Source: an uncultured Caryophanales bacterium
GTDB taxonomy: Bacteria; Bacillota_I; Bacilli_A; RF39; UBA660
Length of the DNA stretch: 5,652 bases
Assembly: GCA_947303225.1 (NCBI GenBank)
Contig: CAMYXG010000084.1
Location: 1-5,652, forward strand
Direction: 5' to 3'
The notes beneath the pieces were generated by a model. It was not told the origin of the DNA. It saw nothing but the letters and a program-made list of their open reading frames with translations, and ran no database searches. Each line of letters opens with the position of its first letter. Within the stretch, counting starts at the first letter, position 1. The translations under genes and the position numbers were made by a program. Positions 1 to 5,652 of this stretch are shown one piece after another.

Positions 1-5
1 TAACG

Positions 6-51
6 AACTATTAAATATTCAAAATTATTATTGACTTCTAATAGTTAGTCA
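6..51 (-). promoter_or_regulatory. Possible structured 5' leader of a gene beyond the left edge
   Basis: This stretch lies just downstream of the minus-strand promoter at 62-90 and should be the start of that transcript. Read on the minus strand, two pairings compete. A short hairpin joins TGACT (51-47) to AGTCA (36-32) around a 10-nt loop. That loop, AACTATTAGA (46-37), is itself complementary to TTTAATAGTT (15-6), with one G-T pair. Only one of the two can form at a time, as in attenuators and riboswitch-like leaders. The stems are short and AT-rich, so chance is a real alternative. No known riboswitch or T-box consensus is recognisable in the part that is visible. Confidence 0.25.
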
Positions 52-61
52 CCTAGAACAT

Positions 62-90
62 ATTATAACAAATAACTATTTTTTCTACAA
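62..90 (-). promoter_or_regulatory. Sigma-A-type promoter for a gene off the left edge
   Basis: On the minus strand a perfect TATAAT -10 box (67-62) lies 17 bp after TTGTAG (90-85), a partial match to the TTGACA -35 box. It sits just after the herA terminator and so would start a new transcription unit reading out of the left end. No start codon with a ribosome binding site is visible in the remaining 61 bases, so the gene itself is outside the window. Confidence 0.55.
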
Positions 91-104
91 GAAAACAACA
101 TATG

Positions 105-137
105 AAAGAAAAAAGATAGTCAAAAAACTGACTATCT
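105..137 (-). terminator. Intrinsic terminator after herA
   Basis: On the minus strand, a few bases past the herA TAA stop, GATAGTCA (136-129) pairs perfectly with TGACTATC (122-115) around a GTTTTT loop. One further A-T pair can extend the stem. TTTTTTCTTT follows at once. A perfect stem followed by a U-run is a standard Rho-independent terminator. The plus strand has no T-run after the hairpin, so termination is for the minus strand only. Confidence 0.9.
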
Positions 138-143
138 ATCAAA

Positions 144-2786
144 TTAACTAAAATCAGGACCAAACTCTGAATCGTCATCGTCATCATCATCATAAGACAA
201 ATCTAAAACAGTATCTGCAGATATATTAGATTCTGGTAAAGGCGATGAAGTAGACGTTTCTGTCATTCCTTGTGAATTAAGATGAACTTCCGATATCTCC
301 GAAATGGCAGTAGTAGGCTCATTAGGCTGTAATTCTATTAGAGAAGGCTTTTCATCATTTGAAACATCATTATTCATAGACATAATAGCAGGACTATCCT
401 CACTTTGAGCTGATGAAGCACCTATGATAAATGAGTCATCAAATTTTTCTTCGGTATCTGAAGAAGTAGTATCATTTATTACAGCACTAGCATCAAAACC
501 AGCCAATGACAAAGCAGACTCATCTGAAGAACTCATACCCACATTTTCTTCTGGAGGTTTCACTACAACAGAAGTTACATCACTAGGAATCGTCTGTTCC
601 ATTCCTTGTGATAATTCAACAGAAGGAATGGATCCAAACACAGGATTACTATCTGACACAAGAGAATTATTCATACTATTATTTAGTGATTCTTCTACAG
701 GCTTTGATGGTATTTCAATAATCTCCTCACTCTTCTCAGCTTCTACAGAATTTATACTATTATCACTATTATTCATCATCATATTAGAATCAGAAGAATT
801 TATACTATTTTCACTATTATTCACCATCGTATTAGAATCGGAAGAACTCATACTATTTTCACTATTATTCATCATCGTATCAGAATCAGAAGAATTCATA
901 TTCACCGAATTAGGTTGTGTATAAAAACTAGGTTGTTCAGTAGGAACAGAAGGAACAGTAGATGCATTCATTGGATTAACTCCTAGCATATTATTAGGTC
1001 CAGTAGATGTAGTAGCTGATGGAGCACCTCGACTAGAACCATTCCATATCTTAACAACATCACAGTTACTAGATAAAGGAGAAGGATTAGGCATTTCCAT
1101 CTTAACAATTAATGGAATTTTAAATCCCAAACCAAAACCTAAGCAAGTACCAGATTGTAAAGATTTTTGTTTTTCAACAATTTCATCTGTTATATTTGGA
1201 ATCATTTTTCTCATATATTCTAAATCAGCCGGATGGTTAATTTTAAATATTAAAAAATTAGTACATTGTGAAATAACATTATCAGAAAGCTCAACAGGTC
1301 TTTGTGTAATAATTCCTAAAATAACACCATACTTACGTCCTTCTTTCGCAATTCTTTCAAAAATATTATAACCAAATAAGAAACGATCTTGATCAGCCTG
1401 AATATATCGATGAGCCTCTTCAAGAATAATATGAAAAGGAATACTACCACGATCTTTTAATGACTTTGAAAAATCAAATATTAAACGAGAATAAATTTTA
1501 GTCAGAACCTTTGCAAAATCATCATCAATATCATTTAAATTAATATTAACAATTTGATACTTACGTCCTTCACTAATTAACATAGAAGATAAATATGACT
1601 CTAAAGAAATATAATCAGGAACATCAAAATACTTGGCATTATCCCCTACAATCAATGCATGTAAACGAACTCGAATCGTTACAGAATCTCCATATGTTTG
1701 CTCATTTCTAAGCCATCCTTCACTAATTAATGTAAAATTAAGAGCTCTCTCTAGTGTATTTAAATCATAATAAACCCCAGTATGTGGTTCATAATTATCA
1801 TATTCATCTTTTATAAAGGAATTAACATATTCCGTTAATAAAACACTTTCTGTAAAATTACCAGAATTATCAATTAAAAAACACTCGCGAAATTTACGTA
1901 CATATCCAACACCCTGTACAGGTGCTTCTAAATTAAATTCATCAGTAGAACAACTAGCTAAAATAGAAAAAATTTCATTTCTCTTATTTGGAGCAGTTTC
2001 GTTTGTATAAAGAATTGTCATAATAGCTTTTGCAATTAAATGATTTTTATAAGCATTGGAATCCATATCATTTTGACTAAAAACTAAAGCTAATTTTAAC
2101 ATTCTTTCAATAATAGGTAATTGAGAATGAGAAGTACATTGCAATAATAAAGCCAAATCATCTTTGTTTAATAAATAAATTGGTAAACGTAACTTTTCTC
2201 CTATTCCCTCAACCTCATTTGTACTATAAAAGCGGTAATTATAATTAGAACTAATCTGATTCAAATTAGAAAAAGCATTATAATATTCGGCAGAAGAATC
2301 AAATATTAATATATTTGCTTTATAAGGATTTAATCTCTGATCTTGAAACATATTTTGAAATAGTCTTGAAACTCCACAAGATTTACCAGAACCAGTATTA
2401 CCAAATATAGCAAAATGATTACTAAAGAAATTATTAACATCTAAATAAACAGGAAATCCATCGTAAAAAGGACTAACCCCTAATTTCATCCATCCAGTAG
2501 TATCAGTACCAGTAATCAAAGGAATTTCATTTTTTTCAATAACCCTTATTTTAGCATCCAAACTAGGTTTTCTAATAGTACCACCAAGTAATTTATCACC
2601 TACAATTTCACCCAAAAATCTAGCCTTAACAATATTTCCATCAAGGTCATCTACTTCTCCTAATACTTTTTTACTATCATCTTCAAAAACTAAATGCATA
2701 TTCATCAGATTAATAGATATATCTCTATCTTCTTTTAAAACAATATTACATCCAGTATTACTAATATACGTAATTCTATCAAACAT
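144..2786 (-). CDS. herA: HerA-type hexameric DNA translocase/helicase ATPase with long disordered tail
   Basis: This 880-residue protein is an ATPase of the HerA/FtsK superfamily (DUF87 type). Such proteins usually form hexameric rings that pump or unwind double-stranded DNA, often with a NurA-like nuclease. Residues 1 to about 90 look like the N-terminal beta-barrel (HAS) domain. Walker A is GNTGSGKS (129-136) and Walker B is HIILEEAHRY (452-461). They are followed by RIAKEGRKYGV (478-488) and the TQRP sensor motif (494-497), both typical of HerA. The core ends near residue 585. About 295 residues rich in Ser, Asn, Asp, Glu and Pro follow, probably disordered. They include three 16-residue repeats (631-678), a run of seven Asp (866-872) and the terminal FGPDFS. 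The ATG start has GAGGGG five bases upstream. The gene has its own promoter and terminator and appears monocistronic. The family call is firm. Whether it serves repair, defence or conjugation-like transfer cannot be told, as no partner gene is present. Confidence 0.88.
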   Translation of the reverse strand: MFDRITYISNTGCNIVLKEDRDISINLMNMHLVFEDDSKKVLGEVDDLDGNIVKARFLGEIVGDKLLGGTIRKPSLDAKIRVIEKNEIPLITGTDTTGWMKLGVSPFYDGFPVYLDVNNFFSNHFAIFGNTGSGKSCGVSRLFQNMFQDQRLNPYKANILIFDSSAEYYNAFSNLNQISSNYNYRFYSTNEVEGIGEKLRLPIYLLNKDDLALLLQCTSHSQLPIIERMLKLALVFSQNDMDSNAYKNHLIAKAIMTILYTNETAPNKRNEIFSILASCSTDEFNLEAPVQGVGYVRKFRECFLIDNSGNFTESVLLTEYVNSFIKDEYDNYEPHTGVYYDLNTLERALNFTLISEGWLRNEQTYGDSVTIRVRLHALIVGDNAKYFDVPDYISLESYLSSMLISEGRKYQIVNINLNDIDDDFAKVLTKIYSRLIFDFSKSLKDRGSIPFHIILEEAHRYIQADQDRFLFGYNIFERIAKEGRKYGVILGIITQRPVELSDNVISQCTNFLIFKINHPADLEYMRKMIPNITDEIVEKQKSLQSGTCLGFGLGFKIPLIVKMEMPNPSPLSSNCDVVKIWNGSSRGAPSATTSTGPNNMLGVNPMNASTVPSVPTEQPSFYTQPNSVNMNSSDSDTMMNNSENSMSSSDSNTMVNNSENSINSSDSNMMMNNSDNSINSVEAEKSEEIIEIPSKPVEESLNNSMNNSLVSDSNPVFGSIPSVELSQGMEQTIPSDVTSVVVKPPEENVGMSSSDESALSLAGFDASAVINDTTSSDTEEKFDDSFIIGASSAQSEDSPAIMSMNNDVSNDEKPSLIELQPNEPTTAISEISEVHLNSQGMTETSTSSPLPESNISADTVLDLSYDDDDDDDSEFGPDFS
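753..896 (-). repeat. Three in-frame 48-bp tandem repeats in the herA tail
   Basis: Three 48-bp units encode NSSDSDTMMNNSENSM, SSSDSNTMVNNSENSI and NSSDSNMMMNNSDNSI (HerA residues 631-678). They are similar at both DNA and protein level and keep the reading frame, so copy-number change would alter tail length without breaking the protein. A degenerate echo (NNSMNNS) occurs near residue 702. The units are adjacent with no spacers. Confidence 0.9.
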
Positions 2787-2822
2787 GTTATCCCCTCTTT
2801 ACTACTTTCCTATTCTAAAAAA

Positions 2823-2852
2823 ATTATACTATAAAAGCAAATACTATTTCAA
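2823..2852 (-). promoter_or_regulatory. Sigma-A promoter of herA
   Basis: On the minus strand TTGAAA (2852-2847) and a perfect TATAAT (2828-2823) are separated by 18 bp. Transcription would begin near 2816, giving a leader of about 30 nt that holds the GAGGGG ribosome binding site. It lies just past the end of the small ORF at 2875-2973, which suggests herA is expressed independently of the ftsY-ylxM run. Confidence 0.8.
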
Positions 2853-2874
2853 GAAAAAAATAATAAAGATAAAA

Positions 2875-2973
2875 TCAATATAAATAATTTAAATTATAAT
2901 TAACTCGTTCTGTTTCTGAAGTAATACTATTAGCTACTTCAATCAAATACTCACGAGTTATTCCGCCAATCAT
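2875..2973 (-). CDS. Small ORF, 32 residues, function unknown
   Basis: This short frame between ylxM and herA starts MIGGITREYLIEVANS and ends NYNLNYLY. It has a convincing ribosome binding site (AAGGA, six bases before ATG) and starts 44 bp after the ylxM stop, so it could be the last gene of the ftsY-ylxM transcript. The peptide is soluble-looking, mildly acidic and without membrane segments. I recognise no family. After its TGA stop the frame stays open for 16 further, mostly hydrophobic, codons until a TAA inside the herA -10 box, which in AT-rich DNA may mean nothing. It could be a genuine small protein, the decayed start of a lost gene, or chance. The ribosome binding site is the main argument for it. 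Confidence 0.4.
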   Translation of the reverse strand: MIGGITREYLIEVANSITSETERVNYNLNYLY

Positions 2974-3017
2974 AGTACTTCCTTCTTTTTTTATAACAAT
3001 GATATTCAAAACAATTC

Positions 3018-3314
3018 TCAATCCAATAAATCGATTATTTCCTGTTTTATTTTTAAATCACTTATTTTATCAGATAACTCTATAATTTTGTTTTTCTTAA
3101 ACAACAATTTTAATTTACTTTCATACTCTTCAAGTTTATTAATGGTAATGTGAATTTGTCTAAATACAGCATTACGACTAACTCCATAGTTTTCTGCCAT
3201 CTCAGAAAAACTCAAATTATGAAAATAATAATCTTCAAAATATTTTTTTTGTTTTTCTGTTAACAAATCACCATATAAATCATACAAATTATTATAATAA
3301 ATAATATCTTCCAT
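3018..3314 (-). CDS. ylxM: YlxM/p13-like SRP-associated helix-turn-helix protein
   Basis: This 98-residue protein matches the YlxM (UPF0122, p13) family, small proteins encoded beside ffh and ftsY in Gram-positives and thought to modulate the signal recognition particle. The YDLYGDLLTEKQKKYFEDYY stretch (11-30) is the family's N-terminal signature. Residues 34-65 form a sigma-70 region-4-like helix-turn-helix (LSFSEMAENYGVSRNAVFRQI). The C-terminus is Lys/Glu-rich and helical. I chose the ATG at 3314 because GGGGGA lies six bases upstream and the protein then begins at the family's usual point. The frame extends to a TTG at 3362, but without a ribosome binding site and across the frame upstream. 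It starts one base after the stop of the broken membrane frame, suggesting translational coupling. It ends in TGA. ffh does not follow it, which is unusual. Confidence 0.88.
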   Translation of the reverse strand: MEDIIYYNNLYDLYGDLLTEKQKKYFEDYYFHNLSFSEMAENYGVSRNAVFRQIHITINKLEEYESKLKLLFKKNKIIELSDKISDLKIKQEIIDLLD

Positions 3315-3315
3315 A

Positions 3316-3576
3316 TTAAATCCCCCATCTAATAATTCCATAGAGAATAGATAAAATACCAAACAAGAAATATAAAATAGTAAAAAATTTTCTATGGTAA
3401 ATTTTATAATTATTCAATGATAAAACAAACAATGTTAATCCAAAACTAAATGTAATAAAATATTTTATATCAGGTTGAAAAAAGCTCATAATAACACAAA
3501 CAAAACTAATAATAGTACATAATCATTGAAGAACAATATATTTTATATTAAACTGATTAATCTTATCAGCTTTCAT
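3316..3576 (-). pseudogene. Small membrane-protein frame between ftsY and ylxM, interrupted by one TGA
   Basis: An 86-codon frame begins with ATG immediately after the ftsY TAG stop and ends with TAA one base before the ylxM ATG. AAGGA lies 10 bases before the ATG, inside the end of ftsY. The only break is a TGA at codon 18 (3525-3523). The translation starts MKADKINQFNIKYIVLQ. After the stop it predicts three hydrophobic stretches, at about codons 13-33, 40-54 and 64-82, separated by basic turns (NNYKIYHRK), and ends RWGI. This looks like a three-helix membrane protein with cytoplasmic basic loops. The exact fit between neighbours argues it was a real operon gene. TGG to TGA or CGA to TGA by one transition would explain the break, and sequencing error or a recent nonsense mutation are both possible. 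An internal ATG at codon 30 could give a two-helix product but has no ribosome binding site. I recognise no family. Confidence 0.6.
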
Positions 3577-4686
3577 CTACATCATATCCTTAAATAAACC
3601 ATATATATACTTTTCAATATCAAACACTTGTAAATCTTCTTTTGCTTCACCAAGTCCAATGTATTTAACTGGAATTCCAACACTCTCTTTAATTGCTAAA
3701 ACAATTCCTCCCTTTGCCGTACCATCTAACTTTGTTAAAACAATTCCAGTAATGTTAGTAATTTCTTGAAAAGCTTTCGCTTGACTAATACCATTTTGTC
3801 CCGTAGTAGCATCCATAACAAGTAATGTCTCACTTGCTCCTCCATCTACTAAACTATCAATAACTTTATTAATTTTTTCTAATTCTTTCATTAAATTAAC
3901 TTTATTTTGAAGTCTTCCTGCTGTATCTACCAATACAACATCATAATTATCTTCTTTTGCTTGCATAATTCCATCATAAACGACACTTGCAGGATCACTC
4001 TTTTCTTTACCAAAGAAGCCAACTTCTACTTTTTCACTCCATTCTTTTAATTGATCTACTGCTCCAGCACGAAAAGTGTCAGCTCCAACCAACAGAATCT
4101 TTTTTCCTTCCTTCTTTAATTGATAAGCAATTTTACCAATTGTAGTAGTCTTACCAACTCCATTAACTCCAATAAATAAAATAATAGTAGGTCCATTCTC
4201 ATTATAATGAATCCTATTACTCAACACTTCATCATTAACATATATAATAAATAACTCATCAACAATAATTTCCTTTAACATAGAAGGATCCGTAATATGT
4301 TCTGCTTTAACACGTTCTCGTAAACGATCCATAAAGTCCATTACAGTATTAACTCCAATATCAGCCATAATTAAGATTTCTTCTAACTCTTCAAAATATT
4401 CTTCTGTAATACTATGATATTTATTTGTAAGATTAGCTAGTCTAGAAACAAATCCTTGACGAGACTTAGTAAGACCTTTTTCATATATCTCAACATTATC
4501 CTTTTTCTTTTCTTTCTTTTCTTTCTTTTCTTTCCTTTTATTTTCTATTTTTAAAGTTTCTTTCTTACTTACTTCTGTTTCATTTCCAATCTCTTCTTGT
4601 TCTTTTTGAACCACTTCTACTTCATTATTCTCTTCTTTCTTATCACTAGAAGAAAACATATTTTTTATTTTTTGAAATAAACCCAT
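3577..4686 (-). CDS. ftsY: Signal recognition particle receptor FtsY
   Basis: FtsY is the membrane-associated SRP receptor. It pairs with Ffh through matching GTPase domains and delivers ribosomes making membrane proteins to the Sec translocon. The 369-residue protein has an acidic/basic low-complexity N-terminal region (to about residue 65) containing KKE repeats, as expected for the variable A domain, and a helical N domain (about 70-160). All G-domain motifs of the SRP GTPases are present: GVNGVGKTT (173-181), DTFRAGA (203-209), DTAGR (254-258), TKLDGTAKGG (318-327) and GLGE (344-347). The start is the ATG at 4686, with GAGGTGG just upstream and the typical MGLFQKIKNMF membrane-binding helix. 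A GTG three codons earlier lies inside that ribosome binding site. It is 35 bp from mgtC upstream and abuts the broken membrane frame downstream. Complete and apparently functional. Confidence 0.97.
   Translation of the reverse strand: MGLFQKIKNMFSSSDKKEENNEVEVVQKEQEEIGNETEVSKKETLKIENKRKEKKEKKEKKKDNVEIYEKGLTKSRQGFVSRLANLTNKYHSITEEYFEELEEILIMADIGVNTVMDFMDRLRERVKAEHITDPSMLKEIIVDELFIIYVNDEVLSNRIHYNENGPTIILFIGVNGVGKTTTIGKIAYQLKKEGKKILLVGADTFRAGAVDQLKEWSEKVEVGFFGKEKSDPASVVYDGIMQAKEDNYDVVLVDTAGRLQNKVNLMKELEKINKVIDSLVDGGASETLLVMDATTGQNGISQAKAFQEITNITGIVLTKLDGTAKGGIVLAIKESVGIPVKYIGLGEAKEDLQVFDIEKYIYGLFKDMM
4499..4539 (-). repeat. Homopurine tract with 9-bp repeats in ftsY
   Basis: The ftsY coding strand is pure A/G for 41 bases here, encoding KRKEKKEKKEKKK with a 9-bp unit (KKE) repeated. 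It lies in the variable N-terminal region, where length changes in steps of nine would be tolerated. Slippage in the A-runs could shift the frame. Confidence 0.8.
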
Positions 4687-4705
4687 ATTATCCACCTCAA
4701 TTACT

Positions 4706-4714
4706 ATTATATCA
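4706..4714 (-). promoter_or_regulatory. Possible extended -10 promoter for ftsY
   Basis: TGATATAAT on the minus strand is a perfect extended -10 element (TGnTATAAT) in the 35-bp gap between mgtC and ftsY. The -35 position, inside the end of mgtC, offers only TTCTGA. Transcription would start near 4699, leaving about 13 nt before the ATG, barely enough for the ribosome binding site. It is plausible as a second promoter, but AT-rich gaps produce such boxes by chance. Confidence 0.4.
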
Positions 4715-4721
4715 TAATAAA

Positions 4722-5429
4722 TTAATCATCAGAAGAATCATCTTCATTATCACTTTGATATATTTTAGTATGCTTCCAAGAAATAGAAGTAACACCTGGC
4801 TCTGCACTTAAATTTTTAACTAAGTTTTCAATCACATTTACACGACTAGTAATCACTTCTGCTCTAAGTTTAATTTGATTTTTCGAAACTTCATTTTTCT
4901 CTAATCGAATTAAACGAATTCCATTTTTTTCAACATAATTTGAGAAAGAGCTACGTATAACAATTTCAATATCGCTTTGACAAGATATTTGTATAATACA
5001 TTTTTCTCGATACCACTTTTTAACTTTATCCATAATAAAAATAGAAACCAAACGAAGAAAAACATTAGAAAAGACAACTAATGAGGTACCAATTACTGCT
5101 TCCCAAATCATTCCAATAGAAGTCAAAAGTCCAATAGAAGCTACACACCATAATGTTGCAGCGGTATTAAGCCCCTTAATTTTATTTCCATTACGAATAA
5201 TCATACCAGCACCTAAAAAACCTATGCCAGATACGATAGATGCAGCAATACGACTTTGATCATGAGAAACAAAACCATATGTTGCATAACTAAACATAAA
5301 AGAGCCAATTCCCACCAAAACATTGGTTCTTAATCCAACTGAACCATGTCGATATTGTCTCTCGACTCCAATAATAATACTAAGTATTAAACACAAAACA
5401 ATTCTAACAACAAATACTTCTAGTTTCAT
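4722..5429 (-). CDS. mgtC: MgtC/SapB family inner-membrane protein
   Basis: This 235-residue protein matches the full-length MgtC/SapB family. The N-terminal half has about five membrane segments (roughly 5-22, 36-54, 63-78, 88-105 and 110-133) and the family signatures GVERQYRHGSVGLRTN (21-36), SGIGFLGAGMIIRNG (67-81) and GLNTAATLW (86-94). The C-terminal half (about 143-222) looks like the ACT-like soluble domain, followed by an acidic end. In Salmonella MgtC is linked to growth in low magnesium and to inhibition of the F1Fo ATP synthase; the role in Gram-positives is less clear, so no specific function is claimed. ATG at 5429 has GAGGTG six bases upstream. It is the first gene of the minus-strand run and diverges from rnj. 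MgtC is not a usual neighbour of ftsY, so this is probably a lineage-specific arrangement. Confidence 0.93.
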   Translation of the reverse strand: MKLEVFVVRIVLCLILSIIIGVERQYRHGSVGLRTNVLVGIGSFMFSYATYGFVSHDQSRIAASIVSGIGFLGAGMIIRNGNKIKGLNTAATLWCVASIGLLTSIGMIWEAVIGTSLVVFSNVFLRLVSIFIMDKVKKWYREKCIIQISCQSDIEIVIRSSFSNYVEKNGIRLIRLEKNEVSKNQIKLRAEVITSRVNVIENLVKNLSAEPGVTSISWKHTKIYQSDNEDDSSDD

Positions 5430-5450
5430 TTAAACACCTCACAAACAACC

Positions 5451-5459
5451 ATTTTAGCA
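5451..5459 (-). promoter_or_regulatory. Extended -10 promoter of the mgtC-ftsY-ylxM run
   Basis: On the minus strand TGCTAAAAT is an extended -10 element (TGn plus TAAAAT), 21 bases before the mgtC ATG. No good -35 hexamer lies 17 bp upstream (TTTTCT), which the extended -10 could offset. The leader would be about 15 nt, with no room for a riboswitch, so magnesium control through a long mgtC leader as in Salmonella is not seen here. Confidence 0.5.
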
Positions 5460-5486
5460 TACTCAAAAAGAGAAGAAAAGAACAAT

Positions 5487-5515
5487 TAGACAAAATAAAA
5501 AAAATATAGTATAAT
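5487..5515 (+). promoter_or_regulatory. Sigma-A promoter of rnj
   Basis: TAGACA (5487-5492) and a perfect TATAAT (5510-5515) are 17 bp apart and A-rich in between. Transcription would begin near 5522, giving a leader of about 38 nt. It diverges from, and does not overlap, the mgtC promoter about 30 bp away. Confidence 0.7.
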
Positions 5516-5559
5516 CGTTTCGTTAGTTCTTTATGAAACTTAAAAAGAAAGGAGAAATT

Positions 5560-5652
5560 ATGAATAAAAACGAAAACAACGAAACAAAAATTGTTGTTTT
5601 AGGTGGTTTAGGAGAAGTCGGAAAAAATATGTATTGTGTAATGCATAAAGAT
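5560..5652 (+). CDS. rnj: Ribonuclease J, N-terminal fragment (runs off the window)
   Basis: The 31 visible codons carry the opening strand of the RNase J beta-lactamase fold: KIVVLGGLGEVGKNMY (residues 10-25), a strong family signature. RNase J enzymes are metallo-beta-lactamase/beta-CASP nucleases that mature and degrade RNA by 5'-to-3' exonuclease and endonuclease activity and are central to RNA turnover in Gram-positives. The catalytic His/Asp motif lies beyond the window. ATG at 5560 has AAAGGAG five bases upstream. An in-frame ATG at 5533 would add nine Lys-rich residues but has no ribosome binding site. The visible part cannot tell J1 from J2. Confidence 0.88.
   Translation, partial: MNKNENNETKIVVLGGLGEVGKNMYCVMHKD

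Noticed and set aside
31..66. Plus-strand promoter TTGACT ... TATTAT
   Set aside because: The two boxes are 24 bp apart, too far for a sigma-A promoter, and transcription would run antisense into the herA terminator.
753..896. CRISPR-like repeat array
   Set aside because: The 48-bp units are directly adjacent without spacers, diverged, and in frame inside a coding sequence.
424..924. Plus-strand open frame of 166 codons
   Set aside because: It lies wholly antisense to the herA tail. Its repeats (SEEFILFSLLFTI and similar) are the reverse reading of the 48-bp repeats, with no ribosome binding site and no recognisable domain.
3315..3362. Longer ylxM start at the TTG (3362) or ATG (3341)
   Set aside because: Neither has a ribosome binding site, both overlap the upstream frame, and the extra residues lie outside the YlxM family start.
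3523..3525. Selenocysteine at the codon-18 TGA
   Set aside because: The site falls in a predicted membrane helix with no redox motif, and no GC-rich SECIS-like hairpin follows it.
3316..3576. TGA read as tryptophan (Mycoplasma code 4), which would restore the membrane frame
   Set aside because: All eight Trp codons in HerA, FtsY and MgtC are TGG, which is not expected in an AT-rich code-4 genome. Reading through the ylxM TGA would add a tail with a second TGA beyond the family's normal end.
4687..4695. GTG start of ftsY at 4695
   Set aside because: The GTG is part of the GAGGTGG ribosome binding site for the ATG at 4686, where the usual MGLF start occurs.

Overview
The window comes from a very AT-rich bacterium. 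Its gene content (FtsY next to YlxM, RNase J, strong GAGG-type ribosome binding sites) points to a low-GC Gram-positive, probably in the Bacilli or the uncultured Mollicutes-like lineages near them. This placement is an inference from gene content and composition. All eight Trp codons in the three large genes (three in herA, one in ftsY, four in mgtC) are TGG, and ylxM ends at TGA. The standard bacterial code therefore fits, and the Mycoplasma code with TGA as Trp does not.

Layout, right to left. At the right edge a plus-strand gene, the start of ribonuclease J, begins behind its own sigma-A-like promoter and runs off the window. Divergent from it, on the minus strand, is a tight run: mgtC (MgtC/SapB membrane protein), ftsY (SRP receptor GTPase), a broken small membrane-protein frame, and ylxM (SRP-associated helix-turn-helix protein). 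No terminator is visible within this run, so it probably forms one transcript, possibly with an extra promoter just ahead of ftsY. After ylxM come a 32-codon small ORF with a good ribosome binding site and then a clear promoter (TTGAAA, 18 bp, TATAAT) for a large HerA-type ATPase/DNA translocase gene. That gene ends in a strong intrinsic terminator, followed by another minus-strand promoter and leader whose gene lies beyond the left edge.

How the parts relate. FtsY and YlxM belong to co-translational membrane targeting. The usual third member, ffh, is not beside ylxM here. HerA appears to be transcribed alone, and no NurA-like nuclease or other partner is in the window. The least ordinary observations are four. 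The first is the 86-codon membrane frame fitted exactly between ftsY and ylxM but cut by one in-frame TGA. The second is the roughly 300-residue disordered tail of HerA, with three 48-bp tandem repeats and an acidic, Phe-containing C-terminus. The third is the small ORF ahead of herA. The fourth is a pair of mutually exclusive hairpins in the leader at the left edge. I did not find convincing evidence for a complete new system in this window.
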